Of a stretch of DNA of 64,000 nt, positions 44,907-54,638 are shown piece by piece. The notes beneath the pieces are model-generated. The model had not been told where the DNA came from. It was given only the letters and a program-made list of their open reading frames with translations, and did no database searches. A program made the translations under genes and the position numbers. The DNA comes from Pseudaminobacter sp040045035 (GTDB lineage: Bacteria > Pseudomonadota > Alphaproteobacteria > Rhizobiales > Rhizobiaceae): NCBI RefSeq assembly GCF_040045035.1, contig NZ_JBDZDS010000003.1:186001-250000 (forward strand), written 5' to 3'. Position 1 is the stretch's first letter; each line of letters opens with the position of its first letter.

Positions 44907-45902
44907 ATGAACGTCCTGAAGAAACTGATGGTGACGGCGGCCCTATCGGCCGCCATGTTCGCGACCGCGGCCCAGGCCGAGGCCGTCAAGATCGCGCTGG
45001 TGGTCAAGTCGCTGGGCAACGGCTTCTTCGACGCGGCCCATGCCGGCGCGGAGGAAGCGGCCAAGGAGCTCGGCGACGTCGAGATTATCTATACCGGCCC
45101 GACCAAGGCGACCGCCGAGGCCCAGATCGAGGTGATCAACTCTCTGATCGCCCAGAAGGTCGACGCGATCGCCATCTCGGCCAACGATCCGGATGCGCTG
45201 GTGCCGGCGCTGAAGAAGGCGATGGACCGCGGCATCACCGTGATCTCGTGGGATTCGGGCGTGGCCAAGGAAGGCCGGCAGCTGCATCTCAACCCGTCGG
45301 CCACCGACCTGATCGGCAAGACCATCATCAAGCTGGCTGCCGACTACCTGCCGGAAGGCGGTGATGTGGCGATCCTGTCGGCCTCGTCGACGGCGACCAA
45401 CCAGAATGCCTGGATCGACGCTGCCAAGAAGGCGCTGCCGACCGACTTCCCCAAGATCAATCTCGTCGCCACCGTCTATGGCGACGACGACTCGGCCAAG
45501 AGCACCGACGAGGCCAAGGGTCTGATTAAGAGCTATCCGGACCTGAAGGCGATCATCGCGCCGACGACGGTGGGCGTGGTTGCCGCCGCGCAGGTGGTGA
45601 CCGACGAGAATCTGGTCGGCAAGATCAACGTCACCGGCCTGGCGCTGCCGTCGGAGTTCAAGAAGTTCATCGACAACGGCGCCTCGCAGGCGGTCGCGCT
45701 GTGGAACCCGATCGATCTCGGCTACTCGGCCACCTACCTCGCCTACGACCTGGCGGTGAAGAAGGAGGAGGCCAAGCCCGGCGCCAAACTCTCGATCGGC
45801 CGCGTCGGCGAGATCGTGCTCGATGACGACAACTCGGCTCCGATGGCCGATCCCTTCACCTTCGACAAGTCCAACATCGAGAAGTTCTCCAAGATCTATT
45901 GA
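44907..45902 (+). CDS. rhaS: Rhamnose ABC transporter periplasmic binding protein
   Basis: A 331-residue exported protein of the ribose/AI-2 binding family (Peripla_BP_4). Residues 1-24 form a signal peptide (ATAAQAEA). The lobes show ALVVKSLGNGFFDAAHAGAE, ISANDPDALVPALKKAMD and VISWDSGV. It captures L-rhamnose for RhaTPQ. GGGAGGAACTGCG precedes the start. A strong hairpin follows the stop and may raise its mRNA level above the membrane parts. Confidence 0.92.
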   Translation: MNVLKKLMVTAALSAAMFATAAQAEAVKIALVVKSLGNGFFDAAHAGAEEAAKELGDVEIIYTGPTKATAEAQIEVINSLIAQKVDAIAISANDPDALVPALKKAMDRGITVISWDSGVAKEGRQLHLNPSATDLIGKTIIKLAADYLPEGGDVAILSASSTATNQNAWIDAAKKALPTDFPKINLVATVYGDDDSAKSTDEAKGLIKSYPDLKAIIAPTTVGVVAAAQVVTDENLVGKINVTGLALPSEFKKFIDNGASQAVALWNPIDLGYSATYLAYDLAVKKEEAKPGAKLSIGRVGEIVLDDDNSAPMADPFTFDKSNIEKFSKIY

Positions 45903-45914
45903 TCTGCGAGCAAG

Positions 45915-45951
45915 CGGCCGGCACGGTGGACAAGTTTCACCGTGCCGGCCG
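45915..45951 (+). promoter_or_regulatory. 14-bp perfect intercistronic hairpin between rhaS and rhaT
   Basis: CGGCCGGCACGGTG - N9 - CACCGTGCCGGCCG starts 12 bases after the rhaS stop. No U-tract follows, so it is more likely an mRNA 3'-end stabiliser or processing site than a terminator. Such hairpins after binding-protein genes keep the binding protein in excess. Confidence 0.6.
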
Positions 45952-45977
45952 AACCGGTACGCAGGCCTGGCGGGACA

Positions 45978-47522
45978 ATGGACAGGACAGCCCTTCCCAT
46001 CGCAGCGGAGCTTCGGCCTGCGCCGTCCCGGCCGCTGCTGACGCTCGCCGGCATCAGCAAGAGCTTTCCCGGCGTTCGCGCGCTGCACGACGTCAGCCTC
46101 TCGCTCTATCCGGGGCAGGTGACGGCGCTGATCGGCGAGAACGGGGCCGGCAAGTCGACGCTGGTCAAGATCCTGACCGGAATCTACCAGCCCGACGCCG
46201 GCACCATCTCCATCGGGGACGAGCCCGTCACGCTGCCCACCGCGCACGCCGCATTCGAGCGCGGCATCACCGCGATCCACCAGGAAACGGTGCTGTTCGA
46301 CGAGCTTTCGGTGGCCGAGAACATATTCCTGGGCCATGCGCCGAAGACGCGCTTTGGCACCATCGACTGGCGCGCCATGCGCAGCCGGGCACGCGAGGTG
46401 CTGGAGGCGATGGGCGCGGCGCATATCGACCCCGACACAAGGCTGAAGGACCTCGGCATCGCCAACAAGCACCTGGTCGCGGTGGGGCGCGCCATGTCCA
46501 TCGACGCCCAGATCGTCATCATGGACGAGCCCACCGCCGCCCTCTCGGCCAAGGAGATCGAGGAGCTTTTCCTGCTGATCGAGTTCCTCAAGAGCGACGG
46601 CAAGGCGGTGCTGTTTATCAGCCACAAATTCGATGAGATCTACCGCATCGCGGATCGCTACACCGTGTTCCGCGACGGCGAGATGGTCGGCGAAGGGTTT
46701 TTGGCCGACACCGGCCAAAGCGAGATCGTGAAGCTGATGGTCGGCCGCGCGGTCGACCAGATCTTCCCGGAGCGGCAGGCCGACATTGGCGACACCGTGC
46801 TGGCCGTGTCCGGCCTCTCGCACCCAACCGAATTCGACGATATCGGCTTCGAGCTGCGCAAGGGCGAGATACTCGGCTTCTATGGGCTGGTGGGCGCCGG
46901 GCGCAGCGAGGTGATGCAGGCGATTGCCGGCATGACCCGGACGAGCCGCGGCTCTATCACGCTGGAAGGCGAGTTGATTGCGCCGGCGTCAGCCGCGGAT
47001 GCGGTCGAGAAGGGCATCGTCTACGTGCCCGAGGAGCGCGGCAAGCAGGGCGTGGTGATCGGCCTGCCGATCTTCCAGAACGTGTCGCTGCCGTCGTTGA
47101 AGCGCACGTCGAAATCCGGCGTGCTGCGTCTTGCGGAGGAATTCGCGCTTGCCCGCGAATATACGGAACGGCTCGACCTGCGCGCCGCCTCCCTCAGCCA
47201 GGACGTCGGCACCCTGTCGGGCGGCAACCAGCAGAAGGTGGTGATCGCCAAATGGCTGGCCACCCGGCCCAAGGTGATCATCCTCGACGAGCCGACGAAG
47301 GGCATCGACATCGGCTCCAAGGCGGCGGTGCACGGCTTCATGGCGGAACTGGTGGCACAGGGGCTGTCCGTGATCATGGTCTCGTCCGAGCTGCCGGAAA
47401 TCATCGGCATGTCGGACCGGGTGGTGGTGATGCGCGCGGGCCGGATCGCGGCGATCCACGAGAACAAGGGGCTCGACGCCGTGACGCTGGTGCAGGCGGC
47501 AGCCGGGATTGCAGCGCCATGA
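45978..47522 (+). CDS. rhaT: Rhamnose ABC transporter ATPase
   Basis: A 514-residue protein with two nucleotide-binding domains, as usual for the ribose-type (CUT2) importers. The first has Walker A GENGAGKSTL; the second has the degenerate GLVGAGRSEVMQ but a full signature LSGGNQQKVVIAKWL and Walker B VIILDEPTKGIDIG. Start at ATG 45978 is preferred over GTG 45942. Stop and the next ATG overlap (ATGA). Confidence 0.93.
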   Translation: MDRTALPIAAELRPAPSRPLLTLAGISKSFPGVRALHDVSLSLYPGQVTALIGENGAGKSTLVKILTGIYQPDAGTISIGDEPVTLPTAHAAFERGITAIHQETVLFDELSVAENIFLGHAPKTRFGTIDWRAMRSRAREVLEAMGAAHIDPDTRLKDLGIANKHLVAVGRAMSIDAQIVIMDEPTAALSAKEIEELFLLIEFLKSDGKAVLFISHKFDEIYRIADRYTVFRDGEMVGEGFLADTGQSEIVKLMVGRAVDQIFPERQADIGDTVLAVSGLSHPTEFDDIGFELRKGEILGFYGLVGAGRSEVMQAIAGMTRTSRGSITLEGELIAPASAADAVEKGIVYVPEERGKQGVVIGLPIFQNVSLPSLKRTSKSGVLRLAEEFALAREYTERLDLRAASLSQDVGTLSGGNQQKVVIAKWLATRPKVIILDEPTKGIDIGSKAAVHGFMAELVAQGLSVIMVSSELPEIIGMSDRVVVMRAGRIAAIHENKGLDAVTLVQAAAGIAAP

Positions 47523-48496
47523 AGACACTGCTGAAACAACGCGAAATCTGGCTGCTGCTGGCGATTGCCGTGCTGATCGGCCTCGTTTCCACGCGCTACG
47601 CGGCCTTTGCCAGCCTCCGCAACCTGGCAACCGTCTTCAACGACACGTCGATCCTGATCATCCTTGCGCTCGGCCAGATGGTCGTCATCCTCACCCGCTC
47701 GATCGACCTGTCCATGGCGTCCAACGTGGCTTTGACCGGCATGGTCGTGGCGATGATCAACGCCGCCTATCCGGCAATCCCCGTCCCTGCCCTGATCGTG
47801 CTGGGAGCGTGCGTCGGTCTCGCACTCGGGGCCTTCAACGGGCTGCTGGTATGGAAGCTCGGCATCCCCTCCATCGTCGTCACGCTCGGAACGCTCACCA
47901 TCTATCGCGGCGCGACCTTCCTGGTTTCGGGCGGGGCCTGGGTCAACGCCGACAAGATGAGCCCGACCTTCATCGGACTGCAGCGGGCGCAACTGCTCGG
48001 CCTGCCGCTGCTGTCGTGGTTCGCACTCGCCGCGATTGCGCTGTTCTACCTGCTTTTGACGCGCACGCCGCTCGGCCGCGCACTCTACGCCATCGGCGTG
48101 AACCCGACGGCTTCGGTCTATGCCGGCATCGACGTCGGGCGCACGACCTTCGTCGCCTTCTGCATCTCGGGCATGGTGGCGGGCATCTGCGGCTATCTCT
48201 GGGTGTCGCGCTACGTCATCGCCTCGGTCGAGGTGGCCAACGGCTATGAGCTCAACATCATCGCCGCCTGCGTCATCGGCGGCATATCGATCGCCGGCGG
48301 CATCGGCTCGGTGGGCGGCGCCGTGCTCGGCGCGCTGTTCCTGGGCCTCATCAACAACGCGCTGCCCGTCATCAACATCTCGCCCTTCTGGCAGATGGCA
48401 ATCTCCGGCGGCGCGATCATCCTGGCCGTCGTGCTGAATGCGCGCGGCGAGCGCCGGCAGGGCCGGATCATCCTCAAGAAGGCCGAGGCGACATGA
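47519..48496 (+). CDS. rhaP: Rhamnose ABC transporter permease 1
   Basis: A 325-residue inner-membrane permease of the CUT2 family with eight to ten helices. The conserved cytosolic loop GRALYAIGVNPTASVYAGIDV contacts the ATPase; ACVIGGISIAGGIGSVGGAV is the late signature. It overlaps rhaT and rhaQ by ATGA junctions, so translation is coupled along the three genes. Confidence 0.93.
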   Translation: MKTLLKQREIWLLLAIAVLIGLVSTRYAAFASLRNLATVFNDTSILIILALGQMVVILTRSIDLSMASNVALTGMVVAMINAAYPAIPVPALIVLGACVGLALGAFNGLLVWKLGIPSIVVTLGTLTIYRGATFLVSGGAWVNADKMSPTFIGLQRAQLLGLPLLSWFALAAIALFYLLLTRTPLGRALYAIGVNPTASVYAGIDVGRTTFVAFCISGMVAGICGYLWVSRYVIASVEVANGYELNIIAACVIGGISIAGGIGSVGGAVLGALFLGLINNALPVINISPFWQMAISGGAIILAVVLNARGERRQGRIILKKAEAT

Positions 48497-49503
48497 GCGC
48501 GACAGAGACGGCGCGGGGCTCGCGCCACATCCCCGACCGGCTCGACAAGCCGCTGCGCGCCGCGATCCTGAGCTGGGAGGCGCTGCTGGTGGCCGTCGCG
48601 ATCGCCATCTTCGTCGCCAACAGCCTGGCCTCGCCCTACTTCCTCGATCCGTGGTCGCTGTCCGACCTGACCTTCAACTTCACCGAAAAGGCGCTGATCG
48701 CGCTGGCAATGGCGCTGCTGATCATCGCCGGCGAGATCGACCTGTCGGTGGCGGCCGTCATCGCCTTTGCCGCCACCATGATGGGCATGGCCGCGCAGTT
48801 TGGGATCGGCACGCCTGGGCTCGTCGGAATCGGCATTGCAGTGGGTCTTGCCTGCGGCGCGTTCAACGGCGCGCTGGTGACAGGGCTCGGCCTGCCCTCC
48901 ATCGTCGTCACCATCGGCACGATGAGCCTGTTCCGGGGCACCGCCTTCATCATCCTCGGCGACCAGGCCTACAAGGGCTATCCGGCCAGCTTTGCTTTCT
49001 TCGGCCAGGGCTATGTGTGGTGGCTCGTCTCGTTCGAGCTTGTGCTGTTCCTCGCCGCCGCGGCCGTCTACTTCTTCGTCCTTCACCGCACCAGCTTCGG
49101 CCGACGCGTCTACGCGATCGGCAACAACCCCGTGGCGGCCCGTTTCTCGGGTGTCAGGGTGGAGCGGACGAAGTTCATCCTCTTCTGCCTGACCGGGCTG
49201 ATGTCCGGCATTGCCGCCGTGCTGATCACGTCGCGGCTGGGCTCCACCCGCCCCTCCATCGCTCAGGGCTACGAGCTGGAAGTCATCACCATGGTGGTGC
49301 TGGGCGGGGTCAGCATTCTGGGCGGCGCGGGCGGCATTTTCGGCGTGGTGCTGGCCGCGCTGATCATCGGGCTGGTGACCTTCGGCCTGGGGCTGCTCAA
49401 CGTGCCGGGCATCGTCATGTCGATCTTCATCGGCCTGCTGCTCATCCTCGTCATCGCCCTGCCGATCGTCTGGCGTCATCTCACCAAGGAGCGTTTTGCC
49501 TGA
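48493..49503 (+). CDS. rhaQ: Rhamnose ABC transporter permease 2
   Basis: A 336-residue permease paralogous to RhaP, with GRRVYAIGNNPVAARFSGVRV and VVLGGVSILGGAGGIFGV. It forms the heterodimeric channel with RhaP. The start overlaps rhaP (ATGA) and the stop shares one base with the rhaU start. Confidence 0.93.
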   Translation: MSATETARGSRHIPDRLDKPLRAAILSWEALLVAVAIAIFVANSLASPYFLDPWSLSDLTFNFTEKALIALAMALLIIAGEIDLSVAAVIAFAATMMGMAAQFGIGTPGLVGIGIAVGLACGAFNGALVTGLGLPSIVVTIGTMSLFRGTAFIILGDQAYKGYPASFAFFGQGYVWWLVSFELVLFLAAAAVYFFVLHRTSFGRRVYAIGNNPVAARFSGVRVERTKFILFCLTGLMSGIAAVLITSRLGSTRPSIAQGYELEVITMVVLGGVSILGGAGGIFGVVLAALIIGLVTFGLGLLNVPGIVMSIFIGLLLILVIALPIVWRHLTKERFA

Positions 49504-49820
49504 TGGCCGAGAAATACGCTTTCCGCATGCGGCTGCACCCCGGCATGAAGGCCGAATACAAGCGTCGGCACGATGCGATCTGGCCGGAACTCTCGGCGCT
49601 GCTGAGGGAGGCCGGCGTAAGCGACTATTCGATCCATCTCGACGAGGAGACGAACCTGCTGTTCGGCGTGCTTTGGCGCACCGAAAACCACGGCATGGAC
49701 GCGCTGCCGCACCACCCGGTTATGAAGCGCTGGTGGGCCCATATGGCCGACATCATGGAAACCAAGGCGGACAACGAGCCCGTGGCCGTGCCGCTCGAAA
49801 CCGTCTTCCACATGGACTAG
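49503..49820 (+). CDS. rhaU: L-rhamnose mutarotase
   Basis: A 105-residue ferredoxin-like protein that interconverts alpha and beta anomers of L-rhamnose, the RhaM/RhaU family. It has KYAFRMRLHPGMKAEYKRRH (catalytic histidine), YSIHLDEETNLLFG and the tryptophan-rich VMKRWWAHMADIM. R. leguminosarum RhaU has this role. It lies between rhaQ (1-base overlap) and rhaK (3-base gap). Confidence 0.95.
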   Translation: MAEKYAFRMRLHPGMKAEYKRRHDAIWPELSALLREAGVSDYSIHLDEETNLLFGVLWRTENHGMDALPHHPVMKRWWAHMADIMETKADNEPVAVPLETVFHMD

Positions 49821-49823
49821 GCG

Positions 49824-51203
49824 ATGGCCGAACCGCGCCTCACTGCCGTCATCGACATCGGCAAGACCAATGCCAAACTGGCGCTGGTCGACCTCGATGC
49901 GCTGGCCGAGATCGAGGTGCTGAAGACGGCGAACGCGGTCTCAAATGACGGCCCCTACCCGCACCACGACACTGAGCGGCTGTGGCGCTTCATCGTCGAC
50001 GGCCTGGCCGAACTCGGGCGCAGGCACGACATCGACGCCATCTCGGTGACGACCCACGGCGCGACAGCCGCGCTGCTGGACGCGGAGGGTAAGCTAGCTC
50101 TGCCGATCCTCGACTATGAGCATGACGGCCCGGACGGACTTGCCGATGAGTACGATACGCTGCGGCCGTCATTTTCCGAGACCGGGACCCCGAGGCTTCC
50201 GGGCGGCCTCAATCTCGGCGCGCAGATCCACTGGCAGTCGAGGGCGTTTCCCGACCACTTCGCGGCCGTGCGCGCAATCCTGCCCTACCCGCAGTACTGG
50301 GCCTGGCGGCTGACCGGCGTGCAGGCGAGCGAAGTCACCTCGCTGGGCTGCCACACCGACCTCTGGGACCCGGCGCGGCGCGATTGGTCCTCCATGGTCG
50401 AGCGAGTGGGCTGGCGCCGGCTGATGCCGCCGATCAGGCAGGCCGGCGACTGCCTCGGGCCGCTGCATCCGAAGGTCGCCGCGCAGACCGGGCTGGCGGC
50501 GGACACGCCCGTCCATTGCGGCATCCACGATTCCAACGCCTCGCTGCTGCCGCATCTGTTGTCGCGCAAGCCGCCTTTCGCGGTCGTCTCCACCGGCACG
50601 TGGGTGGTCGCCATGGCAGCAGGCGGCAGAGCGGCCGCAGGGCTCGATCCCCGGCGCGACACGCTGGTCAATGTCGACGCGCTCGGCAGTCCTATCGCCT
50701 CGGCGCGTTTCATGGGCGGGCGTGAGTTTGCCGTGCTTGCCGGAACCGCCCCCGAAGCTTCCGCCACCGAAATTCGCGACGTACTGTCCGAAAAGCTCAT
50801 GGTGCTGCCTTCGGTCCAGACCAGCTCCGGGCCTTTTCCGAAGCGGGCAGCCGAATGGGTGGCATCGCGCAGATTGAGCGAGGGCGAGCGCTTCGCCGCC
50901 GCCTCCTTCTACCTGGCGACGATGACCGCCACCTGCCTCGATCTGATCGGCGCTTCCGGCGAAACCATCGTTGAAGGCAGCTTTGCCGGCAATCGGCCCT
51001 ATCTGGACATGCTAACGGCGGCGACCGGGCGGCCGGTGCTGGCCGGCCAGGCCAATGCGACGGGAACCAGCATCGGCGCGGCCCTGCTGACATGCGCCAG
51101 CCGGGCACCAAGCGAGGAACTTCGCCTGATCGACCCATCGCCGAATGCCGATCTGCTCGCCTCCTACGCTGCAGCGTGGCGCTCGCGGATCGGTGAAGCG
51201 TGA
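49824..51203 (+). CDS. rhaK: FGGY-family rhamnulokinase-type sugar kinase
   Basis: A 459-residue sugar kinase that phosphorylates the rhamnose breakdown product. Phosphate motif 1 is VIDIGKTNAKLALVDL, the hinge/catalytic aspartate is near HCGIHDSNASLLPHLL, and the adenosine motif includes FAVVSTGTWVVAMA. In R. leguminosarum RhaK is also needed for rhamnose uptake, acting with the ABC transporter. It ends the rha operon. Confidence 0.92.
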   Translation: MAEPRLTAVIDIGKTNAKLALVDLDALAEIEVLKTANAVSNDGPYPHHDTERLWRFIVDGLAELGRRHDIDAISVTTHGATAALLDAEGKLALPILDYEHDGPDGLADEYDTLRPSFSETGTPRLPGGLNLGAQIHWQSRAFPDHFAAVRAILPYPQYWAWRLTGVQASEVTSLGCHTDLWDPARRDWSSMVERVGWRRLMPPIRQAGDCLGPLHPKVAAQTGLAADTPVHCGIHDSNASLLPHLLSRKPPFAVVSTGTWVVAMAAGGRAAAGLDPRRDTLVNVDALGSPIASARFMGGREFAVLAGTAPEASATEIRDVLSEKLMVLPSVQTSSGPFPKRAAEWVASRRLSEGERFAAASFYLATMTATCLDLIGASGETIVEGSFAGNRPYLDMLTAATGRPVLAGQANATGTSIGAALLTCASRAPSEELRLIDPSPNADLLASYAAAWRSRIGEA

Positions 51204-51230
51204 CGCAGATCACGTCAGCGCCGCGCCCGC

Positions 51231-51275
51231 TTGACAGGGTGCACCTTCACTCATAACGCTAAGATGTCAGACCAA
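51231..51275 (+). promoter_or_regulatory. Promoter and probable FadR-type operator
   Basis: TTGACA (51231-51236), 17 bases, then TAACGC (51254-51259) makes a good promoter after the rhaK stop. GATGTCAGACCAATT just downstream, around the start site, resembles the TNGTCTGAC-type half-sites of FadR-family GntR regulators. It would allow autoregulation of the next operon. Confidence 0.5.
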
Positions 51276-51304
51276 TTTCGGTCGGCATGAAGTTGGGAGG
51301 CTTC

Positions 51305-52024
51305 ATGGCGGGAATGATCGACAGGCCGCAGATTTTGCCGCTTCCGCCGGTCGATCGCGCTCGACAGGTCACAGAAGCCCTCGCCGCCTATATCGACCAG
51401 GCCAGTCTCAAGGCGGGCGATCGCCTGCCTGCCGAGCGCGAGCTGATGTCGGCGCTGGCCGTCGGCCGTTCCACCATCCGCGAGGCGATCCGGCATTTTC
51501 AGGCCCTCGGCGTGATCGAGACCCGCAAGGGCAGCGGCACCTATCTGCTGAAGCCCGTCTCCACCGCCACCATCCATATGCCGCTCTCGCTCGACACCGC
51601 GGATCTGCGCGATGCGCTGCTGCAGACGCTGGAGGTGCGGCGCGGCATCGAGGCCGAGGCCGGCATGGTCGCGGCGCGCAAGCGCACCGCCGAGGACATC
51701 GCCAACATCGAAGCCAAGCTCAACGAGATGGAGCGGGTGCATCTGGCCAACGGCACCTCCGGGCCGGAGGATCTGGCCTTTCATCTTGCGATCTACGACG
51801 CCACCCACAATCCGCTGTTCGGACAGTTGTTGGAACAGATGCGCGAGACGTTCGAGCGATTCTGGAACTGGCCGTTCGACCGCAAGGATTTCGCGCGGCG
51901 GTCCTTCCCGTTCCATCGCACACTGTTCAACGCCATCGTCGCGCAGGACGCCGAGGCGGCGCGGCGCGAGACGCTGAAAATTCTCGACGTGGTCGAGGAA
52001 GACATCAAGGAAATGTCCAAATGA
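51305..52024 (+). CDS. FadR-subfamily GntR transcriptional regulator
   Basis: A 239-residue regulator. The GntR winged helix holds LPAERELMSALAVGRSTIRE and IRHFQALGVIETRKGSGTYL (about residues 40-78). The C-terminal FCD domain shows the metal-binding set in HLAIYDATHNP and FPFHRTLFNAI. The effector is probably a small organic acid. Start at ATG 51305 has GGGAGG; the upstream ATG 51287 has none. The stop overlaps the PLP gene (ATGA), so regulator and enzyme are coupled. Confidence 0.88.
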   Translation: MAGMIDRPQILPLPPVDRARQVTEALAAYIDQASLKAGDRLPAERELMSALAVGRSTIREAIRHFQALGVIETRKGSGTYLLKPVSTATIHMPLSLDTADLRDALLQTLEVRRGIEAEAGMVAARKRTAEDIANIEAKLNEMERVHLANGTSGPEDLAFHLAIYDATHNPLFGQLLEQMRETFERFWNWPFDRKDFARRSFPFHRTLFNAIVAQDAEAARRETLKILDVVEEDIKEMSK

Positions 52025-53190
52025 ACAATGGCGCCGAGCCGTTCGACCTCGCTTCCCTTATCGTCGCCCACGACGACGGCAACGCCTTCGACGCGGTCGT
52101 TCCGCCCATCGTGCAGACTTCCCTCTTCACCTTTGCCAGCTATGACGAGATGGTCGCCTCCTATCGCGGCGAGAAGGTGCGGCCGATCTATACGCGCGGC
52201 CTGAACCCGACCGTCCGCGCCTTCGAGGAAATGCTGGCCAAGCTCGAGGGCGGGGAGGATGCACTGGGTTTTGCCAGCGGCATGTCGGCGATTTCGTCCA
52301 CCGTGCTGTCTTTCGTCGAGCCGGGCGACCGCATTGTCGCGGTTCGCCATGTTTACCCCGACGCCTACCGGCTGTTCGGCACGCTGCTCAAGCGCATGCG
52401 CGTCGAGGTCACCTATGTCGACGGCCGCGACGAGGAGCAGGTCGCCAAGGCGCTGCCGGGCGCAAAGCTCTTCTACATGGAAAGCCCAACGAGCTGGGTG
52501 ATGGAGGCGCATGACGTCGGCGCGCTTGCAGCGCTGGCAAAGCGCCATGGCGTGGTCAGCGTCATCGACAACAGCTGGGCGAGCCCTGTCTTCCAGCAGC
52601 CGCTCTCGCTCGGCGTCGATTTGGTGCTGCACTCGGCCTCAAAATATCTTGGCGGCCATTCGGATGTCGTGGCCGGCGTGGTCGCGGGCTCGAAGGAGCT
52701 TATCGGCCGCATCCGTGCCGAGGCCTATCCCTATCTCGGCGGCAAGCTGTCGCCCTTCGACGCCTGGCTCTTGGTACGCGGCATGCGCACGCTGCCGATC
52801 CGCATGAAGGCGCACGAGGCCTCGGCGCTGGCCATCGCCAAGCGGCTGCAGGACCTCGACGTGGTGGAGAAGGTCTGCCATCCGGCGCTGGCCAACCGCC
52901 TGCCGGCCGGGCTCAACGGCACGTCCGGCCTGTTCTCCTTCGTCTTCCGCGACGGCGTCGACGTGCGCCGCTTCACCGACCACCTGAAACTCTTCAAGCT
53001 GGGCGTAAGCTGGGGCGGTCACGAAAGCCTGATCGTGCCGGCCGAAGTGGTGTTGCAGCAGAAGGCCCAACCGAATTCCGCGCATGCCTTCGGCATCGAT
53101 GCGCGGTCCGTACGTCTCCATGTCGGCCTCGAGGGAACCGAGGCCTTGTGGAACGATCTGGAGGCGGCGATCGCCGCCTCTCAGTCCTGA
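52021..53190 (+). CDS. PLP-dependent enzyme of the Cys/Met (transsulfuration) family
   Basis: A 389-residue fold-type I PLP enzyme of the cystathionine gamma-synthase/lyase family. The cofactor lysine is K208 in HSASKYLGGHSD, the pyridine-binding aspartate is D183 in VIDNSWASP, and SGMSAISS lies near residue 86. The usual DxYGGT motif, with the stacking tyrosine, is replaced by RHVYPDAYRLFG, and YTRGLNPT is one residue shorter than the normal YSRxxNPT. So the activity may differ from known gamma- and beta-lyases. It is coupled to a FadR regulator and precedes an ABC importer; the substrate is likely the imported compound. Confidence 0.82.
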   Translation: MNNGAEPFDLASLIVAHDDGNAFDAVVPPIVQTSLFTFASYDEMVASYRGEKVRPIYTRGLNPTVRAFEEMLAKLEGGEDALGFASGMSAISSTVLSFVEPGDRIVAVRHVYPDAYRLFGTLLKRMRVEVTYVDGRDEEQVAKALPGAKLFYMESPTSWVMEAHDVGALAALAKRHGVVSVIDNSWASPVFQQPLSLGVDLVLHSASKYLGGHSDVVAGVVAGSKELIGRIRAEAYPYLGGKLSPFDAWLLVRGMRTLPIRMKAHEASALAIAKRLQDLDVVEKVCHPALANRLPAGLNGTSGLFSFVFRDGVDVRRFTDHLKLFKLGVSWGGHESLIVPAEVVLQQKAQPNSAHAFGIDARSVRLHVGLEGTEALWNDLEAAIAASQS

Positions 53191-53225
53191 TCTCAATTAG
53201 AAAAAACCAACCAAAGGGGAACAAA

Positions 53226-54491
53226 ATGAGGAGACTTGTTACCGCCGCCATCTTCACGGCGATGATGGCCGGCACGGCGCTTGCCGACACCACGCTGAAG
53301 CTCGTGGAGGTGATCACCAGCCCCGAGCGCACCGAGACGTTGAAATCCATCGTCGGGAAGTTCGAGGCCGCCAATCCGGGCACCAAGGTGGATATCATCT
53401 CGCTGCCCTGGGGCGAAGCCTTCCAGAAATTCGCCACCATGGTCTCGGCCGGTGAAATCCCGGACGTCATGGAGATGCCCGACACCTGGCTGTCGCTCTA
53501 TGCCAATAACGGCATGCTCGAAAGCCTGGAGCCGTATCTCGCCAAGTGGGAACACACGGCAGGCCTGACGCCGCGCGCGCTCGAACTGGGCCGTGACGTC
53601 AACAACACCGCCTACATGCTGCCCTACGGCTTCTACCTGCGGGCCATGTTCTACAACAAGAAGCTCCTTCAGGAGGCTGGCGTCGCCGAGCCGCCGAAGA
53701 CGCTGGAGGAATTCACGGCCGCTTCCGAGAAGGTCTCCAAGCTTTCCGGCAAGTATGGCTACTGCATGCGCGGCGGCCCCGGCGGCCTCAATGGCTGGAT
53801 GATCTTCGCCGCCTCGATGGCCGGCTCCAACAAGTATTTCAACGAAGACGGCACCTCCACCATGAACAGCCCCGGCTGGTCGAAGGGCATCGAGTGGATG
53901 GTCGATCTCTACAAGAAGGGCTATGCGCCCAAGGACGCCGTGAACTGGGGCTTCAACGAGGTGGTGGCCGGCTTCTATAGCGGCACCTGCGCCTTCCTCG
54001 ACCAGGACCCGGATGCGCTGATCGCCATTGCCGAGCGCATGAACAAGGACGACTTCGGCGTCATGCCGCTGCCGAAGGGACCGGACGGCAAGTCCTTCCC
54101 GACGATCGGCTTTGGCGGCTGGTCGATGTTCACCGCGAGCAAGGACAAGGACCTGGCCTGGAAGCTGATCGCCACGCTCGAAGGCCCGGAGGGCAACATC
54201 GAGTGGAACCAGCGCATCGGCGCGCTGCCGGCCTATACGGCGGCCGAGAAGGACCCCTTCTACGCGGGCGATCAGTTCAAGGGCTGGTTCCAGGAACTGG
54301 CGGACCCGAACACGGTGCCGACCGTGATGCCGACCTACCTCGAGGAATTCGCCTTCTTCAAGGACTCCCTGGTGATCAAGACCTCGCAGGAAGCGCTCCT
54401 GGGCGACATCACGCCTGAGGAACTGGCCAACCAGTGGGCCGACTATCTCACCAAGGCACAGCAGAAGTTCCTCGCCAAGAACAAGAACTAA
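53226..54491 (+). CDS. ABC transporter substrate-binding protein, family 1
   Basis: A 421-residue periplasmic protein with a signal peptide (about 1-20, ending GTALAD), no lipobox, and family 1 features: VITSPERTETLKSIVGKFEA, MPDTWLSLYANNGMLESLEP, LPYGFYLRAMFYNKKLLQEA. Family 1 (CUT1) members bind oligosaccharides, sugar alcohols or glycerol phosphates, with some binding polyamines. AAAGGGGAACAAA precedes the start. The cargo is unknown. Confidence 0.9.
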   Translation: MRRLVTAAIFTAMMAGTALADTTLKLVEVITSPERTETLKSIVGKFEAANPGTKVDIISLPWGEAFQKFATMVSAGEIPDVMEMPDTWLSLYANNGMLESLEPYLAKWEHTAGLTPRALELGRDVNNTAYMLPYGFYLRAMFYNKKLLQEAGVAEPPKTLEEFTAASEKVSKLSGKYGYCMRGGPGGLNGWMIFAASMAGSNKYFNEDGTSTMNSPGWSKGIEWMVDLYKKGYAPKDAVNWGFNEVVAGFYSGTCAFLDQDPDALIAIAERMNKDDFGVMPLPKGPDGKSFPTIGFGGWSMFTASKDKDLAWKLIATLEGPEGNIEWNQRIGALPAYTAAEKDPFYAGDQFKGWFQELADPNTVPTVMPTYLEEFAFFKDSLVIKTSQEALLGDITPEELANQWADYLTKAQQKFLAKNKN

Positions 54492-54638
54492 CGAGGTCTT
54501 TTGCGGGAGGCGGGGCTTCTCCGCCTCCGGAAGCGCGGGACGAGGGCCGGCGGCAGAGTTCTGCCCCGGCCCCGTCTCCCGCAGCATGTCACGCCGGCTT
54601 GCGATCTACCCGCAGGCCGCGCTCGGGACCGTTTCGTG

